Assembly (NCBI GenBank): GCA_046328335.1
Contig: JAXLWU010000001.1
Span: forward strand, 310,001 to 374,000
Length of the DNA: 64,000 nucleotides
From: JACCXM01 sp046328335
GTDB lineage: Bacteria; Chloroflexota; Chloroflexia; Thermomicrobiales; UBA6265
Reading direction: 5' to 3'
Shown: positions 7,530 through 16,737 of the stretch, piece after piece
Layout of the letters: each line of letters starts with the position of its first letter
Position numbering within the stretch: the first letter of the stretch is position 1
Program-made: the position numbers and the translations under genes
The notes under the pieces: generated by a model
What the model was told of the DNA's origin: nothing
Seen by the model: the letters and a program-made list of their open reading frames with translations, nothing else
The model's database searches: none

Positions 7530-9397
7530 GCCGAGATCCGCTTGAATGCGCTGGCAGTGAGCTCCGCCGGCGCCTCTGGCGCGGCGAGCAGCGGGGTCGT
7601 CGTCGCCTCTGGATCGATATGGCGTTCGATTAGCACGGTGGTGCCGTCTCCCGGACGTGACATGACCGCAAAGGTGGCTCCAATCGCCGCGGCGCGCTCG
7701 CGCATGCTCAGCAAGCCGAGCGCGCTTGGCCGGGCGCCGAGATCGGGATTGAATCCGGCGCCATTATCGCGCACGGTGACCCGCAGTATTTCGTTTGCTG
7801 TCTCGAAGCGCACATAGGCCTCATCGGCCGCGGCATGGCGGAGGGCGTTGTGGAGCGCTTCCTGGACGATGCGATAGATGGCCAGGCGAACTTCGGGGGT
7901 CAACGATGGCTGCTCGCCCGATACCTCCAACTGCACGTTGAGACCGGAGCGCTGTACCTGGGCGATATAGCGCTCGATGGCGGCGATGACGCCGATGTCG
8001 TCGAGGTCGGGCGGGCGCAGGGCGAAGATGACCCGGTGGAGTTCATCCATCGCCTTGCTCAGCAGGTCGCCAACGTTGTCCAGCGCGGCATCGCGAAGGA
8101 CGATCTGGCGGCCGCCATTCTCGGCGGCGCCGATGCGCAAGGCGCTGACCTGGTAGAGCGCGCCGGTGATGAGGGGAGTAACCGCGTCGTGAATCTCCCC
8201 CGCGATACGACGGCGCTCATCTTCTTGCAAGCGTACCGTGCGGCGGTTCAGTTCGCGTAACTGCTCGGCCTGCGAGGCCGCATCTTCCCGTGCTTGGTGG
8301 AGATCGCGCACCTGTTCACCCGATCGCGCGGCGAGATCGTTCAGCGCTTGACTCAGTTCGGCAATTTCATCGCCACCGCCCTGGATCGGATCGCGCGGGG
8401 TGTTATCGCCAATGGCCAGCGCCTGGGCCTGGATTTGCAACTGGCGCAAAGGGCGGGCTTGCAGTTCGGCGGACAGCGCGGCGACCGCCAGCGTGGCAAG
8501 CGCGGTGGCCAGCACAATCAGCGCCGCGCGGGTGATCATTTCGCGGTTCGGCGCATACGCGGCGGGCGACGGGTGGGTGACGAGGACCCCCCAGGTCGAG
8601 CCCGCGACCGGGGTATAGACGGCGTAGCGCTTGCTCCCGTTCTGGTCGACGTAGGTGCGGATACCGCCGCTGCCGGAGGCTTGAGGATCGGCCGTCGTCG
8701 CGGCGAGGGTTTCGATCGCGGGGTCGGGGTTCTGTGAAGCGAGGGTGTGACCGTCGGCAACGACGGCGATTTGCGTATCGCCGCGGGCAAACGGCATTAC
8801 CGCGGCGCCGAGCCGCTCCACGGACAGGAGCGCGCCGACGACGCCGATCGGTTCGCCCGAGGCCTGATCTTTGGCTCGCACCGGTACCGTGAGGGCGACG
8901 ACCTGCGCGTCCGCCGCGGTCAGCGCGGTGGAGATGCCCGGTTCGCCGAGATTTTGTGAGCGAAAGACCGCGTCGACAAAGGATTGCTCGGCCTGAATCT
9001 CGGTGGGGTCGAGCCCGCTGCTGGCGACGACGTTGCCGCCAGGGTCGAGCAGGAAGAACCCGTAGAGGTTGGGGTTCGCGCGGCTGAAGATGTCGAGGGT
9101 CTCCTTGGCCGGCTCGGGGTCCATCTTGCGCAGCCGGTCAATGCTGGCCAGTTCCTTGAGAACTTCCTGATTTTCGGAGAGTTTGGTGGCGAGGACGCTG
9201 GAGACGACTTCCGCGGTTGCGGCCTGGGCATCGAGGACCTGTTCGCGACCGGCGTCACCCATCTCATAAAGGAAAATGCCGATCAGCACCAGCAGTGGCG
9301 CCAGGCAGGCGGCGGCGAAGGCGATCAGGCGGTTCCTCAGTGACAGGCGTCGTCGCAAATCCATCACTCCGTGGGCGGCCGGCGGTGAGGCGAACAT
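7526..9397 (-). CDS. membrane sensor histidine kinase (Cache-HAMP-HisKA_3-HATPase)
   Basis: Up to 623 residues. A transmembrane helix at about 22-46, an extracytoplasmic Cache-like sensing region at about 50-285, a second helix at about 288-311, a HAMP linker to about 365, then a HisKA_3 dimerisation domain with His 403 (AGEIHDAVTP) and a C-terminal HATPase domain with an N-box-like segment (IVQEALHNALRHA) and DNGAGF. This is the NarX/DegS class that pairs with LuxR-type regulators, and its partner overlaps it by 4 bases. Start is uncertain: ATG 9397 or the ATG at residue 12 (9364, before MDLRRRLS). The ligand is not predictable. Confidence 0.9.
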   Translation of the reverse strand: MFASPPAAHGVMDLRRRLSLRNRLIAFAAACLAPLLVLIGIFLYEMGDAGREQVLDAQAATAEVVSSVLATKLSENQEVLKELASIDRLRKMDPEPAKETLDIFSRANPNLYGFFLLDPGGNVVASSGLDPTEIQAEQSFVDAVFRSQNLGEPGISTALTAADAQVVALTVPVRAKDQASGEPIGVVGALLSVERLGAAVMPFARGDTQIAVVADGHTLASQNPDPAIETLAATTADPQASGSGGIRTYVDQNGSKRYAVYTPVAGSTWGVLVTHPSPAAYAPNREMITRAALIVLATALATLAVAALSAELQARPLRQLQIQAQALAIGDNTPRDPIQGGGDEIAELSQALNDLAARSGEQVRDLHQAREDAASQAEQLRELNRRTVRLQEDERRRIAGEIHDAVTPLITGALYQVSALRIGAAENGGRQIVLRDAALDNVGDLLSKAMDELHRVIFALRPPDLDDIGVIAAIERYIAQVQRSGLNVQLEVSGEQPSLTPEVRLAIYRIVQEALHNALRHAAADEAYVRFETANEILRVTVRDNGAGFNPDLGARPSALGLLSMRERAAAIGATFAVMSRPGDGTTVLIERHIDPEATTTPLLAAPEAPAELTASAFKRISA

Positions 9398-9518
9398 CTA
9401 ATGATTGACCAATCTAGTCGTGAGCGTCGTACCCATTCGGACCCCGGGCCAGACCCATCCGTACCCGGCCCCCGCCGAGGTCAAATGCGCTTTGCCCAGA
9501 TTTACGTCGAATCAGCAA

Positions 9519-10487
9519 CTATTGGTTCGGATGCGGGATGCGGTCCGACCCCCGCTCCCGGAGGCGACGCAGGAATCGCTCCGTGTAGGTGCTGGCGCCC
9601 GGGCTGAAATGCCGCGCCGCGCGGGAAGCGTATGGGGTGGCCACGCGACGCAGAAAGCGCAGGAACCCCTCCGCGCGGATGGCGGCCAGCGCCTCCCGAT
9701 AGAATGAAAAGACGTGGGTATTCCCCATTTCGACGCCCGCTCGCGCCGCCGCAGCGCCAATGGCGGCGGAGACCTCGCTCAGCGATCGGCCCTCCTGCTG
9801 CGCCGTCTCCTGCATATCGCGGAAAATCGCCGCCAGTTCCGCTGGTTGCGGTAGGTCGCTCGCCTGCTCGCGTAGGGCGGAGAGCGAGGCGCGCGCGTCT
9901 CGCAGCGTCATCGGTGGGATATCGATTGCGTCCGCCAGCACGCCAGACCCTTTCTCCAGGCGGCTGAGGAGGTCCTCGTAGGAGGACACGTCGGCATGTT
10001 GCGGGAGATGGCCGCCCTTTTGCAGTTCTGTGACCAGGGCACGCAGATAGGCCTTCGAGCCGCCCATCACGTCGGAAGCCGCGGCGAGAAGCCACAGGGG
10101 TGAAAACCCAACCGCGAAGATACTGGCAAACTCGATGATATTGCCGGTGAGTTTGCGGGCAGCGAGTTCCTCGACCGGGGTCTCTTCGGCCTCATAGACG
10201 TCCCGCACGTCGCCAACCCATTCGATGACGATCCGCAACAGGCGGTCGATCGTTGCCTGATAGAGTTTGGAGGAGCGGAGGGCACGGGGGACGGCGATGT
10301 TGCTGGTCTCGTAGAGGGAACCACCAACCAGCGCGGCCGACGCACGGACAGCCCGCTCCGGCAAGGAGAGGAGATAGCGGGGCACCCACTCCCGGAGGGT
10401 TCCTTCCGGTCTAGGCGTGGCGGCGGCTTCGCTATTGGACTCGGTGATGTGCTCTTCAGTCATCATAATCACGCAACGCCCCGTCAA
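9519..10487 (-). CDS. protein of unknown function
   Basis: 322 residues from TTG 10487, which overlaps the stop of the hydrolase upstream (TTGA); ATGs at 10466 and 10463 are alternative starts. No domain I recognise. Two mildly hydrophobic stretches (residues about 45-60 and 115-140, IIEFASIFAVGFSPLWLLAAASDV) could associate with membrane, and the C-terminal half is helical and Arg/Ala-rich (YTERFLRRLRERG at the end). Overlap with the alpha/beta hydrolase gene suggests coupled expression. Confidence 0.65.
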   Translation of the reverse strand: MTGRCVIMMTEEHITESNSEAAATPRPEGTLREWVPRYLLSLPERAVRASAALVGGSLYETSNIAVPRALRSSKLYQATIDRLLRIVIEWVGDVRDVYEAEETPVEELAARKLTGNIIEFASIFAVGFSPLWLLAAASDVMGGSKAYLRALVTELQKGGHLPQHADVSSYEDLLSRLEKGSGVLADAIDIPPMTLRDARASLSALREQASDLPQPAELAAIFRDMQETAQQEGRSLSEVSAAIGAAAARAGVEMGNTHVFSFYREALAAIRAEGFLRFLRRVATPYASRAARHFSPGASTYTERFLRRLRERGSDRIPHPNQ

Positions 10488-11257
10488 TCCCCGGAGTTCC
10501 GCGCCAGAAAATCGAGTACCTGCGGACCGACGATCCAGGGATGGGTGTACTGAACTTCATGCGGGGCGTGATTGACGAGAAGCAGTTCGGCGTGAGGTAT
10601 CGCCTTCTGCATATCGACCATCTGGTCCAGGTTGCCCCAGAGATCGTCGCCGCCGGCAATGAGCAGGGTTGGGTTGGGGATGCGAGCGAGGTCTTCCTTG
10701 CTGTAGGCAGGGTATGACGCCAGGTTTTCGGCGAGTTGGCGATAGAGTTCACGCCACCAGCCCGCGGGCTTGTCGCGATCGTGCCTTGCCGCCAGGATCG
10801 CCATCTCGTGCGGCCGCTCCCGCTCCATCAAATCGAGATCGGCGAAGCGGTTGGCGATTTCTACCAGTTCGTCGTTGTAGTAATTGGGACCAACCGCAAC
10901 CAGCGCGCGCGCCACGTCCGGGCGCGTCATGCCAACCACCAGGGCGACGATACCGCCGTCGCTGACGCCGGCAATGTGCGCCGGCCCAGCTCCGAGGTGC
11001 TCGATGAATGCGACGACATCATCCGCGATCATTTCGTAGCGGATCTTGCCGGCCGGGTTATCGGTGCGGCCGTGCCCACGGTGTTCGAGATGGATGGCGC
11101 GGTATCGTTCGGCGAAGGCTGGCATGTGATCGGTCCAGCCGCTCGATGGCGCGTCGATGGCGCCGCTGGCGCCGTGGAGCAGGATCAGCGGGATCGCGCC
11201 CGGATCGCCCTGCTCTTCGTAGTACATCCGAATATCGTTGACATTGGCGTATGGCAT
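10484..11257 (-). CDS. alpha/beta hydrolase
   Basis: 257 residues from the ATG at 11257, preceded by GAGGGATCACCATTCC; the open frame extends further upstream to 11350 without a better site. Oxyanion-side HGASG near residue 29, nucleophile elbow GVSDGG (Ser), an acid in AGGDDLWG and the catalytic His in NHAPHE complete the triad. Likely a soluble esterase or lactonase type enzyme; substrate unknown. It overlaps the unknown gene downstream and diverges from the GNAT gene at 11392. Confidence 0.85.
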   Translation of the reverse strand: MPYANVNDIRMYYEEQGDPGAIPLILLHGASGAIDAPSSGWTDHMPAFAERYRAIHLEHRGHGRTDNPAGKIRYEMIADDVVAFIEHLGAGPAHIAGVSDGGIVALVVGMTRPDVARALVAVGPNYYNDELVEIANRFADLDLMERERPHEMAILAARHDRDKPAGWWRELYRQLAENLASYPAYSKEDLARIPNPTLLIAGGDDLWGNLDQMVDMQKAIPHAELLLVNHAPHEVQYTHPWIVGPQVLDFLARNSGD

Positions 11258-11391
11258 GGAATGGTGATCCCTCGCTTGCGGCTGATGTCCGCGGCCGCCG
11301 ACCATGTTCATGGTCTCAACGGTCGATGGCGTACGATTCAGGGGGCACATCGTAACCGAGAGCGGGCTAGAGCAGGAGAGACAATCGATTC

Positions 11392-11877
11392 ATGACCGAT
11401 GATCTGCGCGTGCGCCGGCTCGAGCCGGACGAATCGCGCGAGCCATTCCTCCCGTTGCTGCTCCTCGCCGATGAACCGGAACCGCTGCGACAGTACCTGA
11501 ATGACGGTGATCTCTACGTACTGGAAGATGCTGACGAACCGCGCGGGGTGGCGTTGCTGTTGCCGGTCCCGGATGAGCCAGATGCCGTGGAATTGAAGGC
11601 AGTCGCGGTCGATGCCAGTCAGCACAACCGCGGGTTGGGGCAGTGGTTGCTCGCCGGTGTTCTCGCCGATCAGCGAAGGCGCGGCCTGCGCCGGGCCATC
11701 GTCGGCACCAGCAATGCCGGGATCGGCCAGATTGCCTTCTACCAGAAGGCGGGATTCCGCCTCTGGCGAATCGAGCGGGACTACTTCACGCCGGAGAAAG
11801 GGTACAACCCGGACGTGCGCGAGTATGGACTTCCCCATCGTGACATGGTGTGGTTCGATCAGGAGTTTGGTGGGTAG
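11392..11877 (+). CDS. GNAT family N-acetyltransferase
   Basis: 161 residues. The acetyl-CoA binding motif A is seen in VELKAVAVDASQHNRGLGQWLL (NRGLGQ as the Q/RxxGxG loop) and the C-terminal half has the usual NAGIGQIAFYQKAGF segment found in GNATs that act on small molecules or proteins. ATG 11392 follows GCAGGAGAGACAATCG. Substrate unknown. The gene ends just before a tandem-repeat tract. Confidence 0.85.
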   Translation: MTDDLRVRRLEPDESREPFLPLLLLADEPEPLRQYLNDGDLYVLEDADEPRGVALLLPVPDEPDAVELKAVAVDASQHNRGLGQWLLAGVLADQRRRGLRRAIVGTSNAGIGQIAFYQKAGFRLWRIERDYFTPEKGYNPDVREYGLPHRDMVWFDQEFGG

Positions 11878-11879
11878 TA

Positions 11880-12066
11880 GAGGCGAGACGACGAGACGGC
11901 GAGACGGCAAGTCGGCGAGACGGCAAGGCGAGAAGGCGAGGAGGCGAGAAGCCGAGGAGAACGCGCCCAGGCACGACGCATCCGGTCCGCGCCAGCGTGC
12001 GTTTCCTTCCGACTTGCCGACTTGCCGACTTGCCGACTTGCCGACTTGCCGACTTGCCGACTTGCC
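11880..12066. repeat. 8-bp tandem repeat array with inverted halves
   Basis: The right part, 12011-12066, is seven exact head-to-tail copies of GACTTGCC. The left part, 11880-11961, is a looser run of GGCGAGAC / GGCAAGTC units, which are the reverse complement type. An 11-base stretch in the left part (11906-11916) pairs perfectly with the right array. The array ends 15 bases before the Shine-Dalgarno of the next gene (GGAGG at 12081). Units are too short and there are no spacers, so this is not CRISPR. Confidence 0.9.
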
Positions 12067-12095
12067 GTCTCTCGACCACTGGAGGATATCAGGCG

Positions 12096-13079
12096 ATGAA
12101 CAGCAAACCCGACGTGGCGATCGAACCCGCGGTGCAGCAGGGCCGTTGGCCCGAGATGAAGCGCGGACGCCCGATGTCGCTCGGGCTGATGCTGCCCACG
12201 GCGGAGCAGAACGCCGTCGCCAACGAGTCGCCGCGAGACGGGTTCTGGGACACCATCGCGATGGCGAAACTGGCGCTCGATGTCGGCTTCGACATGCTCT
12301 GGTTGCCAGATCATTTCATCCTGAAACTGGATCGCCATGGCGGCGAGGCACGTGGCGTCTGGGATTGCTGGACCACGGCGGCGGGGATTGCCGCGGCGCT
12401 GCCGGATACCCCGCTTGGGACCATGGTCGCCGCGACGTCATTCCACAACCCCGGCTCGATCGCCCGCATGGCAGAGAGCATCGACGAAATCAGCCGCGGC
12501 AATTTCGTGCTCGGACTTGGCTGCGGCTGGCACGAGCCTGAATACGAGATGTACGGCTTCCCGTTCGATCACCGCGTCGATCGCTTTGCCGAAGCGATGC
12601 AGATCATCTCGCCCCTTGTGCGCACCGGTCATGCCGATTTCAAGGGCACGTACTACCAGGCCAGCGACGCGGTGAACCTCCCGCGCGGGCCGCGCTGGCG
12701 TGAGGGCGGTCCCCCCATCATCATGGGCGCCAACAAGCCGCGCATGATGCAGCTGACCGCACGCTATGCCGATGCCTGGAATGCCGACTGGCAGGACAAT
12801 ACGGAGATCGTGACCGAGCGGATGGCGCGTCTCGACGAAGCGTGCCTCGCGGTCGGACGCGACCCTGCCGGTCTGGTACGCACCGGCGGCAGCCAGTTCG
12901 TGATGGGAGCCCACGCGTATCGTTGGAACGCGATCGCCGCCGGTCGTGACGAGATGGTGCGCACCATGCACGATTTCGCCCGCCTCGGCCTGCGCCATTA
13001 CCTCGCTACCCCGAGTCCTTGCACGTTGGCGACACTGGCGGAATTCGGCGAAGTGATCCGTCAGTTCGATCAGGGCTGA
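12096..13079 (+). CDS. LLM class flavin-dependent oxidoreductase
   Basis: 327 residues from ATG 12096 with GGAGG 10 bases before; the open frame runs upstream through the repeat array but that part reads as repeat. The protein has the luciferase-like TIM-barrel pattern (GFDMLWLPDHF, VLGLGCGWHEPEYEMYGFPF, RFAEAMQIISPLV, ADAWNADW) typical of F420- or FMN-dependent monooxygenases and dehydrogenases. Substrate unknown. It is one of two such genes here (see 17777). Confidence 0.88.
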   Translation: MNSKPDVAIEPAVQQGRWPEMKRGRPMSLGLMLPTAEQNAVANESPRDGFWDTIAMAKLALDVGFDMLWLPDHFILKLDRHGGEARGVWDCWTTAAGIAAALPDTPLGTMVAATSFHNPGSIARMAESIDEISRGNFVLGLGCGWHEPEYEMYGFPFDHRVDRFAEAMQIISPLVRTGHADFKGTYYQASDAVNLPRGPRWREGGPPIIMGANKPRMMQLTARYADAWNADWQDNTEIVTERMARLDEACLAVGRDPAGLVRTGGSQFVMGAHAYRWNAIAAGRDEMVRTMHDFARLGLRHYLATPSPCTLATLAEFGEVIRQFDQG

Positions 13080-13100
13080 TATCATAAATCGACACATCTG

Positions 13101-16019
13101 TTGGTATTGAACGTGCGTGATACCGCGGTTGACGCCGCCTACAATCCCCTGCACGATGCCGAGGACTGTGAGCCGACGCATCGATCATCGCTCTTCGCGA
13201 GGGTAGTCAGCAGATTGGGAACGCACGCTTCCAAGCAAGCAATAGCCGGTTCCCAGGTGCCTCCCGGCGGGCGCGAGCCGACTAGCGAGGAGCCATGCGC
13301 TGGCGTTTCCGCCGATGGTCAGAACACCGATCTACCCGGCAATGAAACGCTGCTGGACTTCGTGATGCAGACGGAGCGGACGGCGGCGCACCGCTTTGAA
13401 TCGTTGGTCGAGCGGCTGCCGATCATCGTGTACATGCTCGATGCCGATGAACCGTTCAAACTCACCTACATCAGTCCGCATGTGCAGCCGACCCTTGGCT
13501 ACACCCCCTCCGAAGTCTATGCCGGTCAGCCCGACTTCATCTGGTCCCGGATTCATCCGGACGATGTCGCTCACGTGGCGGCCGAGGCCCAACGGGCGCA
13601 TGGCCACTGCGGACTGTTCCACGCGGAGTACCGGGTGCGCGCCAGCGATGGCCGCTGGGTCTGGCTCCGCGATGACTCTGCCCTCGTCCGCGACGAATTC
13701 GGCGCGCCCCGGCACTGGCAAGGCGTGCTCCTGGACATCACCACCGAGCGTGAGGCCGATGCTCGCAAGCGACAGGCCGAAGAACGCTACCGTGAACTGT
13801 TCGATGCCGCGCCGGTGATGTACCTGATCACCCGTAACGAGGCGGGACAACCTGTCATCGACGATTGCAACGAGACGTTTCTGGCAACGCTTGGCTACCC
13901 GCGGGATCAGGTCATTGGTCGGTCTTTGGCCGATTTCTATGAGCCGCGGTCACGCGCTCAGCTCCTCGAAGGCGCCTACAGGACATCTCTCGAACAGGCG
14001 ACGCCTCCTGTCGAGCGTCAGTTGATGGCGAACGGTGGGCGCCTGATCGATGCGCTGGTAATCGCGCAACCGGAGCGGTCGCTCGAGGGCCACGCCATCG
14101 GCACGCGGGTCAGCCTCATCGATATTTCCGCGCGCAAGGCCACGGAGGCCGCCCTCGCGGCAAACGAGTTGCGCTTCCAGGCGCTGGTGCAGAATAGTCA
14201 CGATATCGTTTCCGTGATTGATGCGGCCGGGACGCTCAATTATGTGAGTCCTTCGATTTATCAATTGCTGGGTTATGCACCAGAAGAGCGGCTGGGAGGG
14301 ATAGCACTCGATATCGTGCATCCTGACGACCAGCCGAAGCTGCGGGCAGCGGTGGCGGCCTGTGTGGCTGGCGCGAAGAAGATTCCTCCCTTCGAGCTAC
14401 GGGTCCGACATCGTGATGGCAGCTGGCACATCATGGAAGCCGTCGGGACCAACTTGCTCGCGGAGCCGAGCGTCGCTGGCGTAGTCTTCAACTCGTGGGA
14501 CGTTTCGGAACGGAAAGCCGCCGAGGCAGCGCAGCGGGAGAGCGAAGCCCGCTTTCAACATGCCTTCGATCATGCCGCCATCGGCATGGCGCTTATTGGT
14601 CTGGATGATTCGTTCCTGCAAGTCAACCATGCGTTGAGCGCGATTCTCGGCTATGCGGGCGATGCATTGCTCCAGACGACCTTGCGTGCGGTCACCCTTG
14701 CCGAGGACTGGGAAATCGGGCGCGAAGAGCGAGCCGAACTCCTCACTGGGACCATCGCCGACTACCAGGTGGAACAGCGGCTCAAGCGCGAAACCGGTGA
14801 ACTGATCTGGGCCCGTCTTTCCGTATCGCTCGTCCGCGGTGCTACCGGCGCGCCCTTGTACTTTGTCGTGCAGGTCCAGGACATCACGCCCTTCAAGGCA
14901 GCAGGGGCGGCGCTGCGCGATAGTGAGCAGCGATTCCGCCGCGCGTTTGACCATGCCCCGATCGGCATGGCCCTCGTCGATGTCGATGGCGCATTTCTGC
15001 AGGTCAACCGAGCCCTGTGCGACATCGTCGGGTACTCGCCAGATGAACTCCAAGGCATCACCTTTCAAACCATCACGCATGCAGACGATCTGGCTGACGA
15101 TCTCGAGTTGGTTGGCCGCTCGTTGGCGGGCGAGATCGACACCTATGAGATCGAAAAGCGATACATCCACAAGGATGGCCATTTCGTCTGGATTCATCTG
15201 ACTGCCTCGATCGTGCGCGATGATGGGATCCCGAGGTATTTCATCTCCCAGATTCTCGATATCACGGAGCAACGCCAACTCGAACTGGAACGGGCGACGA
15301 TGCTAGCCAGCGAGCGGGAGTACACGAGGCAGTTGCGAGCGCTGACGGAGATGCGCGCCGACTTGACGGCAATGATCGCCCACGAATTGCGAGCACCGGT
15401 TTCCGCGCTCGGAATGCAGACTTACCTCCTCGAAACCGGTGACCTCTCGGCGCTGGACCAGCGAGAAATCGTGCCGACCATGCGGGCTGAGATCGACCGC
15501 CTCAATCGCCTGATTGACGATGTCGCGGCCGTCACTCATGCCGAGAGCGAGGATTTCTCGGTGGATCTCCATCGCGTCCCGCTGACGGTGTTGTTCGAAG
15601 GGGGGGCGGCCTATGCCCGAACAGCCCTGGCCAATCACCGATTCTCAATGGATGTTGTACTCGCGGAATGGGTCTGGTGCGATCCCGAACGGATCATCCA
15701 GGTGCTACGGAATCTGCTCGATAATGCCGGTAAACATACGCCGCCGGGCACGGCCGTCAGATTGAGCGCGCGCCGCGTGGGCACTCGCATCCGGCTCGAC
15801 GTCAGCGATTATGGGCCCGGACTCACCTCCGAGGAAGCGGCGCTGATCTTCGAGAAGTTCGGGCGGGGCCAGCGGGCCGCGGCGACGCAAGTCGCGGGGG
15901 CGGGACTCGGTCTCTACCTCTCGCGCCGCATCCTGCTGGCGCACGGCACCGACCTCGCCGTGGAGTCGGCGCCTGGCCAGGGGACGTCGGTCTGCTTCGA
16001 TCTAGAAATCGCCACGTAG
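13101..16019 (+). CDS. cytoplasmic multi-PAS sensor histidine kinase (five PAS domains)
   Basis: Up to 972 residues from TTG 13101; the true start is uncertain because no good ribosome binding site is seen (ATG at 13365 is the first ATG before the sensor domains). Five PAS/PAC units follow at about 97-220, 226-350, 355-475, 482-600 and 608-725; units 4 and 5 are close duplicates (HAxIGMALxxxDxxFLQVNxAL). Then HisKA with His 761 (MIAHELRAP) and a HATPase domain with N-box NLLDNAGKH at about 871-879, DYGPG and GAGLGLYLSRR. No membrane helix, so it should sense a cytoplasmic or diffusible signal. No response regulator is adjacent. Confidence 0.9.
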   Translation: MVLNVRDTAVDAAYNPLHDAEDCEPTHRSSLFARVVSRLGTHASKQAIAGSQVPPGGREPTSEEPCAGVSADGQNTDLPGNETLLDFVMQTERTAAHRFESLVERLPIIVYMLDADEPFKLTYISPHVQPTLGYTPSEVYAGQPDFIWSRIHPDDVAHVAAEAQRAHGHCGLFHAEYRVRASDGRWVWLRDDSALVRDEFGAPRHWQGVLLDITTEREADARKRQAEERYRELFDAAPVMYLITRNEAGQPVIDDCNETFLATLGYPRDQVIGRSLADFYEPRSRAQLLEGAYRTSLEQATPPVERQLMANGGRLIDALVIAQPERSLEGHAIGTRVSLIDISARKATEAALAANELRFQALVQNSHDIVSVIDAAGTLNYVSPSIYQLLGYAPEERLGGIALDIVHPDDQPKLRAAVAACVAGAKKIPPFELRVRHRDGSWHIMEAVGTNLLAEPSVAGVVFNSWDVSERKAAEAAQRESEARFQHAFDHAAIGMALIGLDDSFLQVNHALSAILGYAGDALLQTTLRAVTLAEDWEIGREERAELLTGTIADYQVEQRLKRETGELIWARLSVSLVRGATGAPLYFVVQVQDITPFKAAGAALRDSEQRFRRAFDHAPIGMALVDVDGAFLQVNRALCDIVGYSPDELQGITFQTITHADDLADDLELVGRSLAGEIDTYEIEKRYIHKDGHFVWIHLTASIVRDDGIPRYFISQILDITEQRQLELERATMLASEREYTRQLRALTEMRADLTAMIAHELRAPVSALGMQTYLLETGDLSALDQREIVPTMRAEIDRLNRLIDDVAAVTHAESEDFSVDLHRVPLTVLFEGGAAYARTALANHRFSMDVVLAEWVWCDPERIIQVLRNLLDNAGKHTPPGTAVRLSARRVGTRIRLDVSDYGPGLTSEEAALIFEKFGRGQRAAATQVAGAGLGLYLSRRILLAHGTDLAVESAPGQGTSVCFDLEIAT

Positions 16020-16105
16020 CTGATCCTTCGCCACCGGCGGTCGGTCCTGATTCCGAGGAGTTACCTGGTCTCGTGACTTGGGTACGACCCGAGGAGATTC
16101 CCTTT

Positions 16106-16132
16106 GCCGGACGATGGTCGTCCCCGGCTTTT
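16106..16132 (+). terminator. stem-loop followed by TTTT after the PAS kinase
   Basis: GCCGG-ACGA pairs with TCGT-CC-CCGGC across a three-base loop (two bulged C), followed directly by TTTT. It lies 87 bases after the kinase stop, in the convergent gap with the RidA gene. Confidence 0.6.
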
Positions 16133-16163
16133 CCAGCAAGACACGACTGGCGTTGGCGCTGGT

Positions 16164-16613
16164 TCAGGACTCCGCCTGGTCGGGATGGATTTCTTCTGTT
16201 GGCGATTCCTCGCGTCGCAAGCCGCTCCCGGCGATGGCATCGACTTCGATCTCGACGAGGCAGCGGGGATCGACGATGGTACAGTTCCCGATCATCGTGC
16301 CCGCGGGGCGGATGTCGGCGAAGACCCGGCCCAATTCGGCGCCAACAATCGGGAACAGCGCGATATCGGTGACGAAGACCCGGTAGCGGATCACGTCCGC
16401 CATGGTAGCGCCGGCTTCGGCCAGCGCCCGATCGATCACGCCGAGGATATAGTGGGTCTGCGCGGCGGCATCACCCGGGGCGAATGGCTCTCCGTCCTTG
16501 AACGCCGCGGTGCCGGCGACCGCAACCCAATCGCCAACGCGAACCGCCCGGCTGTATCCAACTCTCGCCTCGAAGGGACCGCCGGATCCGATCAATTGTC
16601 GCGCGGTGGTCAT
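16164..16613 (-). CDS. RidA family protein
   Basis: 149 residues from ATG 16613, preceded by a strong GGGAGGAAGCG site; the frame is open nine codons further upstream but that start has no site. The pattern (YSRAVRVGDWVAVAGTAAF, ILGVIDRALAEAGATMADVIRYRVFVTDI, GTMIGNCTIVDPRCLVEIEVDAIAG) is that of YjgF/YER057c/UK114 proteins. RidA proteins hydrolyse reactive enamine/imine intermediates, with an Arg binding the carboxylate; the Arg in PRCLVEIE is in the expected place. Convergent with the PAS kinase gene and divergent from the aldo/keto reductase. Confidence 0.88.
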   Translation of the reverse strand: MTTARQLIGSGGPFEARVGYSRAVRVGDWVAVAGTAAFKDGEPFAPGDAAAQTHYILGVIDRALAEAGATMADVIRYRVFVTDIALFPIVGAELGRVFADIRPAGTMIGNCTIVDPRCLVEIEVDAIAGSGLRREESPTEEIHPDQAES

Positions 16614-16737
16614 CGCTTCCTCCCTGCCAGCCAGCCACACCCTATTTGCCCAGCGGCCGGACCACCGCTATCGTACCCCCAGGGTGGGCCCTGGGGGTGC
16701 GGGAGCGCCCGAACTGGGGCGACGAGACGGAGGAGGG

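Noticed and set aside
9395..9520. tRNA or riboswitch upstream of the two-component genes
   Set aside because: No cloverleaf, TTCGA arm or known aptamer core could be found here or elsewhere in the window.
12011..12066. CRISPR array
   Set aside because: Repeats are 8 bp and contiguous, with no spacers and no cas genes.
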